From positions 35,666,430 to 35,730,429 of the forward strand of contig NC_092094.1 in the NCBI RefSeq assembly GCF_045679555.1: a DNA stretch of 64,000 nt, read 5' to 3'. The notes below the pieces were generated by a model. That model saw nothing but the letters and a program-made list of their open reading frames with translations, was not told the DNA's origin and did no database searches. The translations under genes were made by a program, and so were the position numbers. Origin of the DNA: Salvelinus alpinus. Taxonomy: Eukaryota > Chordata > Actinopteri > Salmoniformes > Salmonidae. Shown piece by piece: positions 22,555 through 37,108 of this stretch (within the stretch, counting starts at the first letter, position 1; every line of letters begins with the position of its first letter).

Positions 22555-24714
22555 TACATTTTAAAGACATGAAAAAAAGACAGACCTCAAAGTAAGGTGA
22601 AATTAAGGGTATATATGTGGGCTCAACTCTAAGCAATGATTAGAATGTGTTTGCTGTCTTCAACATGGTAATTTTACACATTGTATCTTTCCTTCAATAA
22701 TATGAATTATGCTACGTACTCAATCTAAATGAATGTCAAATGTGCAATTCAAACCATATGTTTAGGTTATTGGACACAATTACAGTTGGAGGATGTCTAT
22801 AGGTGGATGCATATCTCAGTGAAACCATCACTGACCAATCCCTGGATGCTCCAGTCCAAATAACAGCCACCCCTAGCAAGGTCACGTTCTGTCACCAGGT
22901 GCTCAATTAAAAGGGGCATTAAACTTGTTTATACAATTTAACAGCAATATGGAATGAGGCAGTACATTTATTTTCAATCAACAGTGGGAGGAGACTTACT
23001 CCTGGCAGCCTACCCACAAGTCACATGAACTGGACTGGCACACACAGCCTCTAAGCCAATACAAGGGACGCATTTGGGACATGCTAGTGATAGCTGCAGC
23101 CAAACAGAGAACAAATGTTTGTGCTGTACCCTACCCTTCCTCCACATGCCTTGCAGAGGACTAAAAGCGTTCTTGAGAGGTGTCAGCTACAATGGAAACT
23201 GTCTGCACAGCTTTATGACGTGGGACCCATGGACACTGACCAAGTTCACAGCAGTATGAAAAATACAAATAAAACAATGACGCCATTAATGTGGTGGTGC
23301 CCCTTTGATTATGATTGTGCCAGGGACTTCAGCCTGCCACTCACTTTCCTTCACTTACCACCAGCTCCACCCGCTTACCTGCCAAGAAAGTCTCATAATA
23401 AAAGCCCCAGCCAGATTAAATAAAATATTTTACTCTGTCTTTATTTTTACGGTATAGTTTAGTTGGAATTTGCCTTGGACAAGCAACTTGCGCAGACTTT
23501 GGAAAGCTCACTGTTTGAAATCATGAAATTTGGATGCGTAAACATATAGTGTGGAGTGCAGGTTGTTAAAGAATCTCATTTTGAGACTACTGACACATGC
23601 ACTTTAACTGCTTGGTCAATCCCCCAAATGTCATTACTTTAAACTGCTGAATAAGTAACTTCACCTCAGATGACCTCATACATACAAAATTAGAAGATTA
23701 TGCTTAGGTTAGTTTGTATTGAACTTTACAGCCTCTCTCCCTCTCGCTCTTTTGCACTCTCTCGCACCCTCTCGCTCTTTTGCTTCCTCTATCTTTATCT
23801 TTCTCTCTCGCTCTTTCTGTCTCTCAAAACGCCACAACACATGTTCGAACACAATGATACTCTATAACGTGTACAAATGTTCGGAATGTCACATATTCCT
23901 TCAAGCTTGACATTGGCATTCACACATTTTGAAGGGTTTGAAGCTCATCTTGGTCAATATGCTCTATCTTAACCTGTGTCAAGGGTTAAAATATCAACTG
24001 TGCAAGGAACAGATCCACAACTTTCCATAGAATACATTTGTTCTATTAACATGACAGCCAATATTAAGTTATAGTATGTTCACTAAAAGTTAAATATTGT
24101 AAATTTGCTATGCAGTTATAGACAATGAGTAGTATTGTTAAAACAAAGTAGTAGAAAAGAGCCTGTTGTCTATCTATCTGTAATGGCCATTTTCAGCTCC
24201 GGCTTTGCAATCCACAATAAACAAGATGCTATTTCATAAACGGAGGCTGTGTTTATCCCCAAAACACACAAGGAATGCATAAAAGCTCTCTCCTTGGATC
24301 TATGATTTAAAGTGTATTGTAGCCTATTATAAAGAGCTATTATAAATGGTTATAACATGTTTTAGAATACCTATTACTGGCCTTGTGTACTGTTTTATGA
24401 AGGCATCTGTAGCTTTTAGGCAATTAAAGACTAAAATTAGTATTGAGCTGTTATGAATGTGCCTTAAAATGCACTCTGGGGTGGTTATTGGTTCTGTATG
24501 TGCAGTCAAAGTGCATAAATATAAGAGTTTATTTCCAAAATGCTATATCCACCAATTTTGTTGTGTTTTTTCATCAGAAATGATTGCATATGCGTTCCTT
24601 CATGTGTGTGTAAAATATTACTGTTCTCAGATTTTTTATTCAGAGATTTTAGATGTGCATGAAAACCTTTTTTTTTGCAAAACGCTATATATCCATTGGT
24701 TAGCTGGAATATCC

Positions 24715-24820
24715 TGTATATTTGACTGTGATATGCGGTTGTCTCATCTTAATATGAATGCGCTTACTGTAAGTCACTCTGAATAAGAGCATCTGCTAAA
24801 TTACTAAAATGTACATACAT
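24715..24820 (+). repeat. L2/SINE 3'-end fragment
   Basis: It carries ttgactgtgatatgcggttg, then gtaagtcactctgaataaga and gcatctgctaaattactaaa. This is a diverged version of the tail at 10160-10230, so an older insertion. Confidence 0.75.
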
Positions 24821-27639
24821 ACAGATTTCATATTATCAGATCTCAAATCTCTGCATTTAATATTATTTAAATATTGATGTCACAAATGTACAGTTCTTTA
24901 TTAAAATGTATTTATTTGTTACATTTGACTGTGTAAAACCTAGCAGTACAACTTATTTCTCTGCGAGTGAGGTGGATGTATAGCAGTTTGAGAAAAAAAA
25001 CATGATTATTTGTCTCAGAAATTAAACCATAAACAAATACCTGTCTGTCATTGAACAACCCTATGGTGAAAAAAACACACCAATCTCTTTCATCATTTCT
25101 TTAAACATTAAAAGCTAATTTAACATTTCTGAAAATGGATATATAGCAATTTAGAATGAAATCCTTCATGTACAGTATATGTTATCAAAGTATTCACACA
25201 CTGTTTTTAATCCATAACTCCATCTGCCAAAAAAGGTTATCCTCTTTGCATGCCCTCTGATCTATCAATAAAATCTAAATAAGTGATACTATTTGTGTGT
25301 TTATTCTGAGATGTGTCTTGCTTATGTTCTGTTACAGGTGGTTCCTACATAAGTATTGCAACTGTCACTGTTATTCTTAGAGGAGTGGCATGTAGCTAAA
25401 CTAAAATCAAAGCCAGTAATTTGTGGTTGATGGCACACTTTGAGATCAGTTCAATCTCAGTGCCTGAGGCGTCTACGCACAGGACTTGATTAGAGCAAAT
25501 GACATGTGGGAGCTACTTCTTTAACCACAGCTTGGGGTGAATGTCCTCGTGGCATTTCTGAATGAGACCATGTGGGAGGATCTTACAATGTACAGTAAGC
25601 AAACAAAAACCATTGTCAAAAATAGTAGATCTGACTACAAAAATCTGACATTTTAAATGTTTTGTTTTTCAAGTGTTGTGATGATTTAATCTGTTAAAAA
25701 TGTACTTTTAAGTTTGCATAGAGGCTTCTAAATTCGTATTCTGAATGAAGGAATTGTCTGGATGCAAACTTGAAACATCACTAATCAGAAACAACAGATC
25801 AACTGTTTCCAAAGCTCTCTGCACTCAACCTGTGGTTTTCTACGAACCCACTCCAAACATTGTGGTGAAGGAACAACTGTTTTGAATCATAAGAACTTCA
25901 TAGATTCCTGCTTTATCTGTATAACAAGTGTCTTGTGAGCTTCAGGGTAAGACAACAGATCTAATCAAGGCTATAGGACAGTAAGGGAAAGGGGGCTTAA
26001 GGCTTGGACCCAGGCCTTGTGGGACATTGTTTTACAATGTAATCATTGCAAATAATATGCAATAAATGACATACACACTTAGACGCACTCATGCAGGTAA
26101 ACATTTACAAACATTTAAATTAAATTGTCATTTTATTCCAAAAATCTTTGTTTACTTCATTATCTTCTACTTTATTGATTTTGAGCCCTTGGGGATAGAT
26201 ACTGTGTAATCCCCCTAAACCACACACACGCACACACACCTTTTACATCACATCTCCTCTCGAGGAATTAGAGGAGAGACAAAGGCAGAACATTCTTTAA
26301 GCTTCCCTCTGTTCTGAATGGGAGTGTGTATGTCATGTCAGAGGAGTGGAGCTTCCTATGGATTCATAAGCCTCTTCGGGTTCCCCCCTCTTCAGTCCCT
26401 TGGCCTCTTTTACTTTATGTCAGTTCTCTCACTCTCTTTCTCACTCTCTCTCTGCCCCTCTCTCTCTCACTCTCTCTCTCCCTTCTCTCCCCCTCTCTTT
26501 ATTTCTATCTTTCTCTCTCTTTTTGTTTGCTGTCTTTAAGAGGTTTTTAAGCCCAGCCAGTGTTTGTAATTAGCTCCCTCATTGATTTGTATTGGGTTCC
26601 CAGGTGCCTGTGGGTGATAATGAGACGACCAGGCACTCTTTCTCACAGCAGGCTGAGAGCAGAAACAGAAACCGGGCTTTGTTCCCTGGACAGGAAAAAG
26701 ACAAAAAGCTGCTAGAACGTGTGTAGAAGGTCCTCTGGAAAATATGAACAGGCATTCACAGTAAAAAAAGAAAGCTCAAATTGAGTGAAACTGAAGGCAG
26801 TTATAATGACTGTCACCTCTAAAGTGTGGAGTTGGAAACCCTTTAGCAACCTGGTATTTGCAATTCCAGGGCTATTTTGGAAATTATGCAGAACCCCTTT
26901 CCATGAAATATCCAACTCAATATAGTGGTGTAGTTTCTCATTATTTTTTATTATCGTGGAATTTGGGTTTTATGAATGTTAGGTGTCAGCATTATGCTAT
27001 TACAGTACTGTTGATCCCTAAAAACACAACCATTGTAGTTAAGACCAGGCACCACAGACTGAAATTACATTTTTGTATCTACTTATCAATTTTGAGATTC
27101 GTTGGTATTTTGGTCCATTAATATTAGTATTTTCAAAAAGTAAACATAAAAATGTAAAAATCTTGATAAATGAATATTTTCTTTAGTTTATCATACTGCC
27201 ATCATCAAAACTTTAAAAATTTGCCAAAAATGCATTTTACGTATGTCTTTAATATTTGACAGATAGAAAGATGAAAAAAATATTAATCCACCGTCTGCTC
27301 TGAGTAAGTCCAGTCCTGGAGTGTTTTCACAAAATTATATAGGCTTTGTGGGATTTGCAAATATGTGCATATTTAAAGCGATATAGCCTTATTTCTATAT
27401 TTGTATACAATATTTCAGAAAACAACTAATACAAAAAAGTATTATATTTGTATCTACATTCAACTGGCGATATGATTAAGGGAAAACAATCCCTATTAGG
27501 GTGTGGTGCCTGGCCTTAAATTGTCACGTGTTTTCCTTTACTGGAATAACAAAGTGTAGTACATATTGACAAACAAAAATGTATTGCAATGTGTTGTACA
27601 CTTATATCTGGAGGGAATAACAAAGATCTAGATTTAAAC

Positions 27640-28015
27640 GCTTTGTCTTCCAGGTCAGAGTTCAAACTCCCTGGGAAAGCTGTGGGCGTTATTCCCAAAC
27701 CTTTTAAGATCCATCCTTTTTCACAAGCCCCACATTTAACTGCACTGCTGCCGGAGCAATCCATTATTGTGTCAAAGTTCTTGTTCTGCTCCGGCCTGGA
27801 AGCATGGCACAACAGCTTGTTTTAATTTCAGTAGGAGAACGCCAGGACTATGTTTCAAGTCCCTCGCTCCTCCAGATGTGCCTTGATCAAGGGAAGTTGA
27901 CTAAGCGCTTTGTGTCCTTTAAGACACTAATGTGATTATGTCGCATATTTTCAGCGGATTCCCATTGCTATTAGTCATTGTGTGGGGTCTCTGACTCAAT
28001 GGTCTCTATCAGGAT
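27640..28015. promoter_or_regulatory. Candidate regulatory block with DR1 nuclear-receptor site
   Basis: Unique balanced-composition sequence. At 27652-27664 it has AGGTCA-G-AGTTCA, a DR1 with one perfect half-site, the type of element bound by COUP-TF, HNF4 and RXR dimers. Homeodomain-like ATTA cores lie downstream. Regulatory function for nr2f2, 32 kb away, is inferred. Confidence 0.3.
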
Positions 28016-28081
28016 GGAAAGCAGGGAGATTTTTCTTTCAGCTGTGTCTGGTTCCTAGCCAACCAGAATAAAACTTTTTGT

Positions 28082-28096
28082 TGTGTGTGTGTGTGT

Positions 28097-28129
<33 letters not shown>

Positions 28130-28161
28130 TGCATGCGTGCGTGCGTGCGCGTGTGTGTGTT
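28082..28161. repeat. (TG)n-(TGCG)n microsatellite
   Basis: About 80 bp of TG units followed by GCGT units with one GCAT interruption, then TG again. Confidence 0.95.
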
Positions 28162-28302
28162 TGCATGGTGGGGGTAGGGTACCTCAATAGGGAAGCTAAG
28201 GGAGTATACAGTACTTGGACATAGAAGCCTGTCTTTGAAGGTTATATGGTAAACTGGAAACTTTGTTAGCTTGCAAAACAATCCATAAGACCTTTCCATC
28301 CT

Positions 28303-28550
28303 CTTAACTTCTTATGGCTGCAGTTGCAGTATTGAGTAGCTTGGATGAAAAGTGCCCAGAGTAAACGGCCTGCTCCTCAGTCCCAGTTACTAATATATGC
28401 ATATTCTTATTAGTATTGGATAGAAAACACTCTGAAGTTTCTAAAACTGTTTGAATTATGTATGTGAGTATAACAGAACTCATATGGCAGGCAAAAACCT
28501 GAGAAAAAATCCAAACAGGAAGTGAGAATTCTGAGGCTGGTCGATGTTAA
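28303..28550. repeat. Interspersed repeat fragment, class unassigned
   Basis: It begins at a TTAA (cttaacttcttatggctg) and carries cagtattgagtagcttggat and ctctgaagtttctaaaactg. I recognise these as a high-copy salmonid repeat. The start at TTAA suggests a piggyBac- or Kolobok-like DNA element, but the far end is not clear. Confidence 0.5.
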
Positions 28551-29473
28551 GTTATTTCAGTTTGAATCGTTAAGGATACTTTCTTTTGTATTTTTTTCTG
28601 TGAATGTGCAATCAGGTGTGAATGTTAAGGATACTGATTTTGGTCACACTGGACATGAATAGTTAAATGGAGTGAAAATCCTGTTGATTTCCTGGTCCAC
28701 ATCTGAACAAAGGCAGATAAAAACATGTCAGAAAAAGCCTTTGGCACCTGGCAGGATGCATAACTGTATTCTGACCTTTCCACACTCACTTAGCCTTCCA
28801 CACTGAAATTAAACGGCGGAAAGCAATTGTGAGACCAATGCAACGTATTCAGAAAACAAATGCTGACAATCTTTTTGTTGTTGTTGTGTTTAATCAACAA
28901 AATGTAAAGTTCAATTTAAAATAAAGAAATTCACGTGCAAACTTTACTTTCTTTATTATTTTTGTTAATATACTCAATCAACTATGGGTAAACGGCCTAC
29001 CAACCAATCACACATGTATACAGAGACCTCCTTACATCCTTGAATATATCGTTCTTCACTATTTGAGAATTTTTGCAAAGCTTACCACAAATGGGATAGA
29101 ACATTAATGTGTAATTCAATGGTTCTATAATTTTTTCTGAGAAGCATATTAATAAGTACCATTGAATTTGGCGGTGGCAGAGTGCGGCCTCAAAACGTTC
29201 AAGGTTTTTACTGGGTCTGCACTATCACATTTGTAAAGAAACATTTTGAACGCAACAGAACACTTCAGTCTTTACAGGTCTGACCTTGATAATTTATATG
29301 ACAGCAGACTTCCCCAGGTATCACAAAGCTTAAAAATCTAACTGAATGTTTCTTCACCTACACATGTTCTTAATCTGGCAACTGGAACATTTAGAAATGT
29401 GATTAATCATATTGCTATAAACAAATGCATTGGTAAATTGGTGAATTGCTCTTGTAAAGAACTGCCCCATAAA
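28551..29473. other. Intergenic, AT-rich, no feature seen
   Basis: Nothing coding or repetitive recognised apart from short A/T and TTG runs. Confidence 0.6.
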
Positions 29474-31129
<1,656 letters not shown>

Positions 31130-31299
31130 AAAATCTGACATTTATACAATCTTGTAGCAATGTTATGAAATGTGTGCTGCCACCCGTGAAGGTAGTCTCT
31201 AAAAATGTTTACACTGTCACAAGCCAAGAATTGCCTCAGCTCATTTGAAGCATGCTATCTGACCAGTCAGCTTCCCATCTTGATGCTAGCTGTTAACTC

Positions 31300-31380
31300 A
31301 AAGGGTTAGGGATTGGGATTAGGGTTAGGGTTAGGCATGCTAGCAACTGGTTGAGGTTTGGGTTAGGGTTTTTAAGGCTA
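31300..31380. repeat. Interstitial telomere-like (TTAGGG) units
   Basis: Several gggtta-type units (attagggttagggttagg) are interspersed with variants. It resembles the interior of the hAT-like MITEs at 1073 and 36837 but lacks their ends, so it may be a remnant of one. Confidence 0.6.
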
Positions 31381-31951
31381 GGGGTAGCAAACATTAGCAA
31401 ACAAAAACATGACACTAACATAATATAACTCCTTACTTGAATCTAATTCCATGATTCCCCCTCCAAACAAACATGCACTTTTTTTTACCACAGATCTTTA
31501 ATCGTTCTGTCCAACACAAAATATTCCACTCAACAGGGCTCAGATGCGAGATGCGAGGTGCCTAGTTCCAATCATGATCTTTAGCTTGTACCACAACCAT
31601 CCCATCAGATTGGTCTAGTCCAAGTATGGGATTTTCAGTCAGTTGTCTCTGTGCAGGTGGAGAGTTAAAGTTAATCAGCATCTCTACCCAAGGTCAGGGA
31701 AGGACCCTGATGAGTGGATAAACACAATTTTTCTGCATAGAACCACGTGTGTCATCGAGAGTCAGGGATTACTGTGTGATTTCTGAACTTTGCATTACGA
31801 CAAACGGGATAATCCTGCTGTAGACAGTTTGTTAAATGCAAGAGCCACTTTCTGGGTTACTCACTGTTTGGAACAGATTAGTAGAGGAGGGTAGTGGATC
31901 TCATATGGCCCGGTCAGGGGCCATCACTGCAGGGCTTAACGGATTAATGCT

Positions 31952-32097
<146 letters not shown>

Positions 32098-32224
32098 AAT
32101 CGGTGCACTCTGGTATTCTTGTTTGACACCTACAGTACTCTCACCAGTCTAGCTAGCTGAAGTGATTGACTTGTGATGCAATGGACTTCCATGACAAGAG
32201 CCATTTTCCTATAGGGTTGGGGAG

Positions 32225-32475
32225 GTGGGCTCGGAGGCTAAATCTCTGTTTAAAGACATCACAAGCCTGCTCCATCAACAGACAGGCCATTACAGCGTAT
32301 GTTGGATAAGATGTAATTTCCCATCTGCTTTATGGCCATTTCTGATCCTTGGGCTCTTGTCAGTGAACTCCTTGGGAGAGATATCATCAGTAATATAAGG
32401 AAGACTCTGGCAATACTCAGGGCCTTAAAAGGCACTTCAATTCCCCTGGACGTGTGGATGGCTTAAGGAATGTGA
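32225..32475. promoter_or_regulatory. Candidate regulatory block (unique)
   Basis: Unique balanced-composition sequence just right of the (CT)n array, with a GATAAG core near 32305 and AATTA-free GC-richer flanks. Conservation is not tested. Confidence 0.2.
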
Positions 32476-33779
32476 GAGCACAGGTCACAAGTAAACGGTT
32501 TGCAAACACTGTATCGAATTGCGCACATTTAAGTGTCTTAAAACAGCTTGGATGGTCAATTTGAAATATGTGACTTCCGTTTAGAGTAGCCTCAGATATT
32601 CCCTAAACCTTAATTACTTCCTGAAACATGGGCTGTCATCATGTAATCATGTGGTGTAACCACACATAGAGGGAGCACACTGCTAAATTAACTTGTGGGT
32701 AATGTTGTTGGACAAATGATGCACCCAACACTTTGTCTGACAAGATTACCCCACCAAAGTTCTTGGTGTATGCTTCTTTCAACAACAAACAATTTGTTTG
32801 CGATAGTTTATTCAAGAATGGACCGAAAATACCAATTCATGCTTTATTAAAATATCTTAATATGTTTTAATGATGACTTTGGACAACATGTGAATACACA
32901 TCTTGGAATACAGAGAGGCCATAAATGGTAGTTGGAGTAACGGCTCATTAGATGGATTATATTGGGTAAAGAACTCTGAGTAGCAGAAACAGTAGAGTTC
33001 AACACTGCAAAACTAGTATGGCCCTTGTATGATGGTGGGGGATTTTTCTACCTCATTATCGGCAAACAGAAACTTGGCATGTGTAATGACTTATGAATAC
33101 GCTGTTGAGGAGAATACAAAACAGCATGAGCCCTGGTCAGGCCAGGAGTGCTGGAGTTATAATATGAACAACTTGGCTCCACCGCAGCATCTCTACACAT
33201 GTTGTTGTTTGTTGCCAAACGGCTCTTTAATTAAGAACAACAGTAAATCTGAGGTAAAATAATTGTCGGACTAGTTGAGAACATGTGCCCATATCCCCCA
33301 TTTTCACTACTTCCTGTTCCAACCTAATATCAGGGAGAGATTCATTTCAAGGGAACCAATTTCTTCACAATAAATTGTGAAAAAATGAGAACAAAGTAGG
33401 GGAGACTATAACTGAGGGATAATTTATTAACCGTTTTCTGACTTTTTCCATGATTTCTTTCCACAGGTGACATATTCTGTTTCAAAGACGTCCTTGAAAT
33501 GTTCTCCATCCCATTCAGTCCATCTCATTTCAAAAATGCATCCTGCTTTGTGTCTTTCAAATTACATTTATGTAACTCTTTTTGATTATTAGTCATTCAT
33601 AATGTGTGGTGTCTGATCCAGCCCTTGTCTACTCTCTCTCTCTCAGGATTTGCAACCCAGAGACTGTCTTCCCGCTAGGTTCTGTCCTCCCAGCCCACTA
33701 TAGCTACAGTACAAAGAGTAGCTCTCTCATCTCCCAACCGCAACCACCCTTGCGGCTTGATAAACCCAGCTGTTTCCCC

Positions 33780-33911
33780 TTGTCTCTCTTGCACACACAC
33801 CCTCTCATTCTCTCTCTCTATCTCCCTCTCATTCTCTTTCTTCCTTTCATTCTCTCTCCCCCTCTCCCTCTCCCTCTCTCTCTCTCTTTCTCTCTCTCTG
33901 ACACACACACA
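33780..33911. repeat. CT-rich low-complexity tract ending in CA repeats
   Basis: Imperfect ctctct runs with tcattctctttc-like interruptions, ending in (AC)n near 33901-33919. Open frames across it are artefacts of composition. Confidence 0.9.
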
Positions 33912-34928
33912 CCACACACACTTTATGTAGTACATCTCACAAACTCCCCCAAATGAGCTAAGGGAAAACAGGTCATTTATACAGGGGGATTACATTTAAG
34001 ACAATGACATGTTTTAGCTGGATCCGTCATTGCGTGGGATGCATATCCAGCTGTGTCTCTTCAACCATGATACATTTCACTTGTAAAACATGCTCATTAG
34101 TTACTCAACACTTCTTGGGCTGCCAGACAAGGAATTCCTGTTGACAGTTTCCCCACCCTGTTCCCTCCCACACTCTCAGAACCTCCCACCATGAGGGCTC
34201 CGGGACTCTCCCTTGCTCTGCTCGTGAGAAAGCCAATCTCCCATAAGTTAAGGGTGAAGTGTTCATCCAGGAAGAGAAGAGCTTATAGATCTAGTAAATC
34301 ATTTATCATAATGAGGTACACGGGGCTGGTGTGTAGTTCAAGAAAAGGCATCTTGGGTCTCTTTTACACTATCATTTGTAAGTAAACACTACAAATGTCA
34401 AGTTCAGATATTTATATGTAAGATCTCATTTTGGTTCCATATTGTTTTGTCACATGTTCGTCTGTATTTGATGTGTGTTTCTTTGCCTTCCTTCTCTTCT
34501 GCTTTCCATTCTGTGACATGGACATCGGCCTCTGACAGGGAATGCTCAGTTCCCAGAAGGAGAGCCTGTCCTGCCATATGGCATTGAACTATCCCAGGAC
34601 ATTTACTCCATACATCCCACAGGCTGCCTAAAATAAGCCATGTGCATTTTTTCCCCGACCAAATGTTGAATAGTTTGAGACCTATCACTCACAGGGATTC
34701 AGGTTTTGAAATACACAGATCCTTTAGACCTTTTTATGTTTTTATTAGCAAGTACAGAAAATTGTAACCAGAATTTGATACTTTACTTGTTTGCTAAGTC
34801 AATTTTATGAAGATCGCGTGTGACTGTATGATCAACAATCAATCAATAGGGGGCGGTAGCACTGCTTCGGAATGTTGGGTAGAGCTCTCTTCTGTTTACA
34901 GAGGTATGGTTTACCACACTAACACATG

Positions 34929-35489
34929 AGGAAGGTTAGCGGACTCCATGGTCAGCGGACTCCATGGTTAGCGGACTCCATGGTGAAGGAAGTTTCTGAT
35001 GAACTTCACCAACGGCGTGGAGCCGAGACAAGGCTTTGTGGAGTCTAGCTCCGACTACATTGATTTGCCCAAGGTCAATACTTTAAAATATATATAATTA
35101 TGAAATGCCCACCTTGTACCCATATTTCTCATCTGTAGTTGCGTGCCTTTCTTTGTTTGCTGAAATCCAAACTTTTTCAATGAACGTTAATAAAATACAA
35201 CAACCATTTGCTCCGCGTTGTCATCTTAGAGAAACAACAATGAACAACAGTCGGTGGTTGTATTTGATTAAAGTTAAATTGAAAAAGTATGGATTTCAGC
35301 AAACAAAGAAAGGCACGCAACTGAGGACAAACATAGATACAAGGTGGCCATTTTTTTTTTTTCCTTGGGCAAATCGATGTAGTTGGAGCTGGATTCCACA
35401 AAGCCTGGTCTCGGCTCCACGCCATTGGTGAAGTTCATTAGGAACTTCCTTCACCATGGAGTGGAGTTTAGTCTGCTAGAGGAAGGTCA
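34929..35489. repeat. Foldback palindrome of ~0.55 kb
   Basis: Two arms of about 250 bp are inverted around a centre near 35230. For example, gcgtggagccgagacaaggc on the left faces its complement (gcctggtctcggctccacgc) on the right; other pairs are tgcgtgcctttctttgtttg with caaacaaagaaaggcacgca, and aaatacaacaacc with ggtggttgtattt. Arm identity looks to be about 85-90 percent with a few indels and a short loop. At the left outer edge a 17-bp unit (gcggactccatggttag-like) is repeated three times; at the right edge a related ccatggagtggag remains. No coding capacity is recognised. It may be a foldback-type DNA element. Confidence 0.9.
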
Positions 35490-36836
35490 GCCTTGAGCTT
35501 GTCCCTAGAATTGAATTAAGACAACCTCCTTTGATTCTACAGCATAGTTTACATTTGGCTGGAATTCTTTCCTTTGAGGTGTCAGAGCTGACTGTACAGC
35601 AGTGTTCCTCCTTGGAGCTTCATTTCAGGAATGCAAATGCCTTGGGCCCAGACAGGCAGTGATTTATCTCCTCATCTATCCTTGCACACAACTGCTTGTG
35701 CCCTTGTGTCTGCCTGTTGCTCATTCCTTCCTCCTCTCAGCCAGCGCGTCTACCATGAGCCCTGGGACTCCCCCGCGTGCCCCTGTCTGCCCTACCCCCC
35801 CCCCACAAACACTCACCCTGGCCCTGGTGCCTCCCCTAACCCTGTCACAGCAGACAGTGACTCTGGGGGGGCACAGTCAACCCTGATAGGGTCAGTCTGG
35901 TCAAAACCATGTGGGGAAGGTCCCTACACTTAGAGTATCAATAATATGAGTACTCACTTTGCTGAACTGAGAGGCACTGCAGAGTGCATTACTACTTACT
36001 GTAGTGTGTGCTGTGTAAGAGTGACCTGATATCCACACTTGCTTTCTGCCAACAGAGATTACTTTCAGAAGAGCACAGTGGGAGCTCCTGGCAGCCCAAC
36101 CTGCTGCTCCCTGACTCATGTGGACGAACAGAGCATGTGCGGGAAGGGATGCAGGTTTATTTTTCTTGTCAGAACAGGGTATGAACAGCAGCAGGGCCAG
36201 CGCCTGTGAAAAAGTCTCATATTTCTAAAACACTGTGTTCCAGCCTTCAGTAGAGCAAGGGTACAAACGATGGCTAGACATGTCTGCCTGTATCCTTGTA
36301 TTTCATCTTCAGATGTCCCCTGTCCTATTGCACTATGACCCTCACCTTTCTCCTACAGCTCCTCCTGCTTCATCTTGAGTTCTAATTTCTTAGTCCATGC
36401 TTGTTGTAAGGTGCTGCTGAGAAACTACCGCCTGGTGTGAGGTCAGGTGTTATTTATCACAGCCGTCTCACTGGGAGTTGACATTCTTAAAGGTGTTCTA
36501 ATTGAGTCTCCTTGTCTTTTCTAGGACACCAACAGATATATCTATGTCAGGACACCTCACAGCTATATATTACCCGCTTCACAGAGGAAGACAAGAGATT
36601 ACTTATCATTCTTCATGAGCTTGATACAGAGCGGGGGACACATCTGTCTCAAAACATGGCGCTTTACACATTTTCCGGTATTTGCATAAATGCTTTATAA
36701 ATATGCATATCACTATTTTCAGAGGTCACACAGTGTTAGTAAGCATTTTCATTTTAGTAAGGTATAGTAGGTAACCTGCCAGGTATGCCTACAAGCAGAA
36801 TGAAGCACATCCTTGATCATTCAAAAAAGGTGTTTG
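35490..36836. other. Intergenic; unique sequence
   Basis: No gene is supported. A C-rich patch lies at about 35755-35875. A short unique block at 36400-36530 is listed separately. Confidence 0.6.
36400..36530. promoter_or_regulatory. Candidate regulatory block with half-site and T-box-like motifs
   Basis: Contains aggtcaggtgttatttatca: an AGGTCA nuclear-receptor half-site overlapping an AGGTGTTA T-box-like site. Then aggtgttctaattgag joins a second T-box-like and a homeodomain core. Seen by eye only. Confidence 0.22.
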
Positions 36837-37108
36837 TGTCACACTTTATTTGAGTAGTCCGGATAGTCCGTCTGTAGATGCTCTACAGATAATCATACTA
36901 TCAACAAACTATCTGTTGATAAGCAACTGCTTGCTAAGGTTACAGTTATGGCTAGGTTTAGAATAAGGGTTAGGATAAGGATTAAGGTTGGGGTAAGGGT
37001 TAAGTTTAGGGTAAGGATAAGGGTTAGGGTTAAGGTTAGGGCTAGGGTCAAGGTTAGTAGGAAGTTAGTTGAAATGTTACTGATGGACTATTTAAATAAA
37101 GTGTTACC
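36837..37108. mobile_element. hAT-like MITE with telomere-like internal repeats, copy 2
   Basis: Ends TGTCACACTTTATTTGAGTA and, reversed, GGTAACACTTTATTTAAATA. The interior has the same atcaacaaactatctgttga segment and ggttaggataagg units as 1073-1345. Flanks share aggtgttt-like sequence, a probable decayed 8-bp duplication. An open frame through the repeats encodes only V-R-V-R-type residues and is not a gene. Confidence 0.75.

Larger units (their letters stand above)
20921..28302. other. Intergenic desert with simple repeats and candidate regulatory blocks
   Basis: No gene is supported in about 7.4 kb. It holds a (TG)n/(TGCG)n array at 21640-21705, a perfect hairpin at 22522-22554, CT-rich tracts near 23735-23825 and 26425-26525, an L2 tail at 24715-24820, and a unique block with a DR1 site at 27640-28015. 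Confidence 0.6.
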
